Positions 6,301-6,407 of a DNA stretch of 6,407 nt are shown here, in pieces (position 1 is the first letter of the stretch; each line of letters opens with the position of its first letter). Where the stretch lies: the NCBI GenBank assembly GCA_002421405.1, contig DIJY01000042.1:1-6407 (forward strand), in the 5' to 3' direction. A program made the position numbers and the translations under genes. The notes under the pieces were generated by a model that had not been told where the DNA came from, made no database searches, and was given only the letters and a program-made list of their open reading frames with translations. The stretch comes from Caryophanales bacterium UBA5632. GTDB lineage: Bacteria; Bacillota_I; Bacilli_A; Izemoplasmatales; Hujiaoplasmataceae.

Positions 6301-6407
6301 CCTTAAATTGATGGCAGTGGGTAAGAAGGAACCGATTCCTGTTCTTGTCGATCAATTCAATCGAGACACGAAGAATGGAAACGACATGCACCATTATTCG
6401 GATCTCT
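3332..6407 (+). CDS. PLD-like domain plus SNF2-type helicase/translocase, probable defence protein (3' end missing)
   Basis: The frame is open for 1025 codons and runs off the window. ATG 3332 is chosen because GGGGG (3320-3324) lies seven bases upstream; ATG 3326 in the same frame is too close. Residues 1-170 resemble the phospholipase-D-like domain found at the front of such helicases (LLVVSPIFTIYAFDELKEIL, 28-47), but the HxK motif reads HEQ (135-137) and no matching Asp follows. A helical linker (about 175-250) leads to a Q-motif-like FQHDA (255-259) and two RecA lobes: motif I ADSVGLGKT (276-284), II DESH (366-369), III SATP (404-407), IV VIVFTAFSD (704-712), V ATDCISEGQNL (779-789), VI QRFGRIDRIGS (809-819). 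The acidic patch DDEDIDE (628-634) lies in a long insert between the lobes. It should be a dsDNA-dependent ATPase that translocates on DNA. In this family such proteins usually sit beside DNA methyltransferases and nucleases; that is inference here. Confidence 0.9.
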   Translation, partial: MQYPLDNLKQGSVSQFLKDNIQKGSKLLVVSPIFTIYAFDELKEILKSVKSIRFLFNEPTFIRKLQNNQKEVREFKLEMSKREKNVSEFPYEINLKNNLDQNQVAAECYRMIVDKMDVRSVTTSNTVQTSNFLIHEQSPSYLVNGQSLSFSREGLGYYNRPNFTFNMVSSEPEVLSSFNSMMDDIWNNEKLVHDVKETLLSYIVNLYKENSPELVYYLTLYQIFGEKLSSLDDMARIKERTGINKTKIWNMLFNFQHDAVVGAIKKLELYNGCIIADSVGLGKTFEALAIIKYYELRNDRILVLAPKKLRANWVGFKQNSVFNPLVDDRFNYDVLFHTDLSREGGYSGEIDLSKLNWGNYDLVVIDESHNFRNKPNAPTRKTRYQKLMEDIIQSGVKTKVLMLSATPVNNGFRDLRNQIMFITEDRDDAFAENAGIKSIANTLRVAQSKFSEWSKLPREEQKAEDLQKSLDFDFYNLLNTVTIARSRKHIQKYYETTGIGEFPTRLKPISIKTDIDLKQRFPKLSVINNDILRLTLPIYSPLLYVLPIKREEYESEYKQVVQEGKSAFFQSDREKNLVNLMRVNLLKRLESSVSSFAMTLERILSNIDMTLEKLDRVQDLSELLEDMDDEDIDELEIGKTIKVKLKDMDQIKYRDDLEQDKVIIESMLRQARSVQPHDDAKLRRLIEQIEQKILNPINEHNRKVIVFTAFSDTAVYLYEHIEAYFLKTHGIHTGIVTGSSLVKSNIPNMRSGFEEILAYFSPKSSKMNQNIKEIDLLIATDCISEGQNLQDCDYLINYDIHWNPVRIIQRFGRIDRIGSTNKQIQLVNFWPNMELDEYINLENRVRDRMVMVDITATGEDDLLSDESKNLKYRSEQLKQLQNDVVDLEDLSGGISITDLTLDEFLMALDQFMKANPDVLEAYPTGVHAITDIPKIIQEEFEPGVVYCLKQRKFDRDVIANNSLYPFHLVYVKDDGSILYGHDHPKKILDALKLMAVGKKEPIPVLVDQFNRDTKNGNDMHHYSDL

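Noticed and set aside
1..6407. CRISPR array, tRNA, rRNA, insertion sequence or attachment site
   Set aside because: Reading both strands I found no regularly spaced repeats, tRNA cloverleaf, rRNA signature, transposase motif or paired terminal repeats.

Overview
The window reads as AT-rich chromosomal or accessory DNA from a low-GC Gram-positive bacterium (Bacillota; an Erysipelotrichia-like host is a guess). The grounds are the base composition, a Gram-positive type lipobox, purine-rich ribosome binding sites, a T-tailed hairpin terminator, and use of TAA, TGA and TAG as ordinary stops with TGG for Trp (genetic code 11). All supported genes lie on the + strand.

Left part (1-3206), a run of small envelope-type genes. 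There is a four-helix membrane protein of unknown family with a large cytoplasmic C-terminal domain (136-1206); a gap holding a possible 24-codon ORF coupled by ATGA to the next gene (1290-1364); a single-pass DUF4230 protein (1361-1966) closed by a clear intrinsic terminator (1984-2006); a short region with a promoter-like sequence and what looks like a decayed micro-gene (2072-2166); and a two-domain lipoprotein (2190-3206) with an NTF2/DUF4878-like N-terminal region and a C-terminal DUF4352 domain. The DUF4230 protein and the lipoprotein should both face the outside of the cell. Nothing in the sequence ties them to a named pathway.

Right part (3207-6407), the start of a different transcription unit. 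A compact control region carries an extended -10 promoter threaded through four GTTWWAAC-type sites at near-helical spacing, two of them forming a 10-bp inverted repeat. It precedes a large gene, incomplete at the window end, for a SNF2-type helicase/translocase with an N-terminal phospholipase-D-like domain. The helicase motifs are all present (ADSVGLGKT, DESH, SATP, QRFGRIDRIG), but the PLD catalytic HxK is replaced by HEQ. Proteins of this architecture are typical of restriction/anti-phage loci. The partner genes (methyltransferase, nuclease) would lie beyond base 6407 and cannot be seen.

The best candidates for something new are the helicase unit with its inactive-looking PLD domain and its operator-like promoter, followed by the two micro-ORFs.
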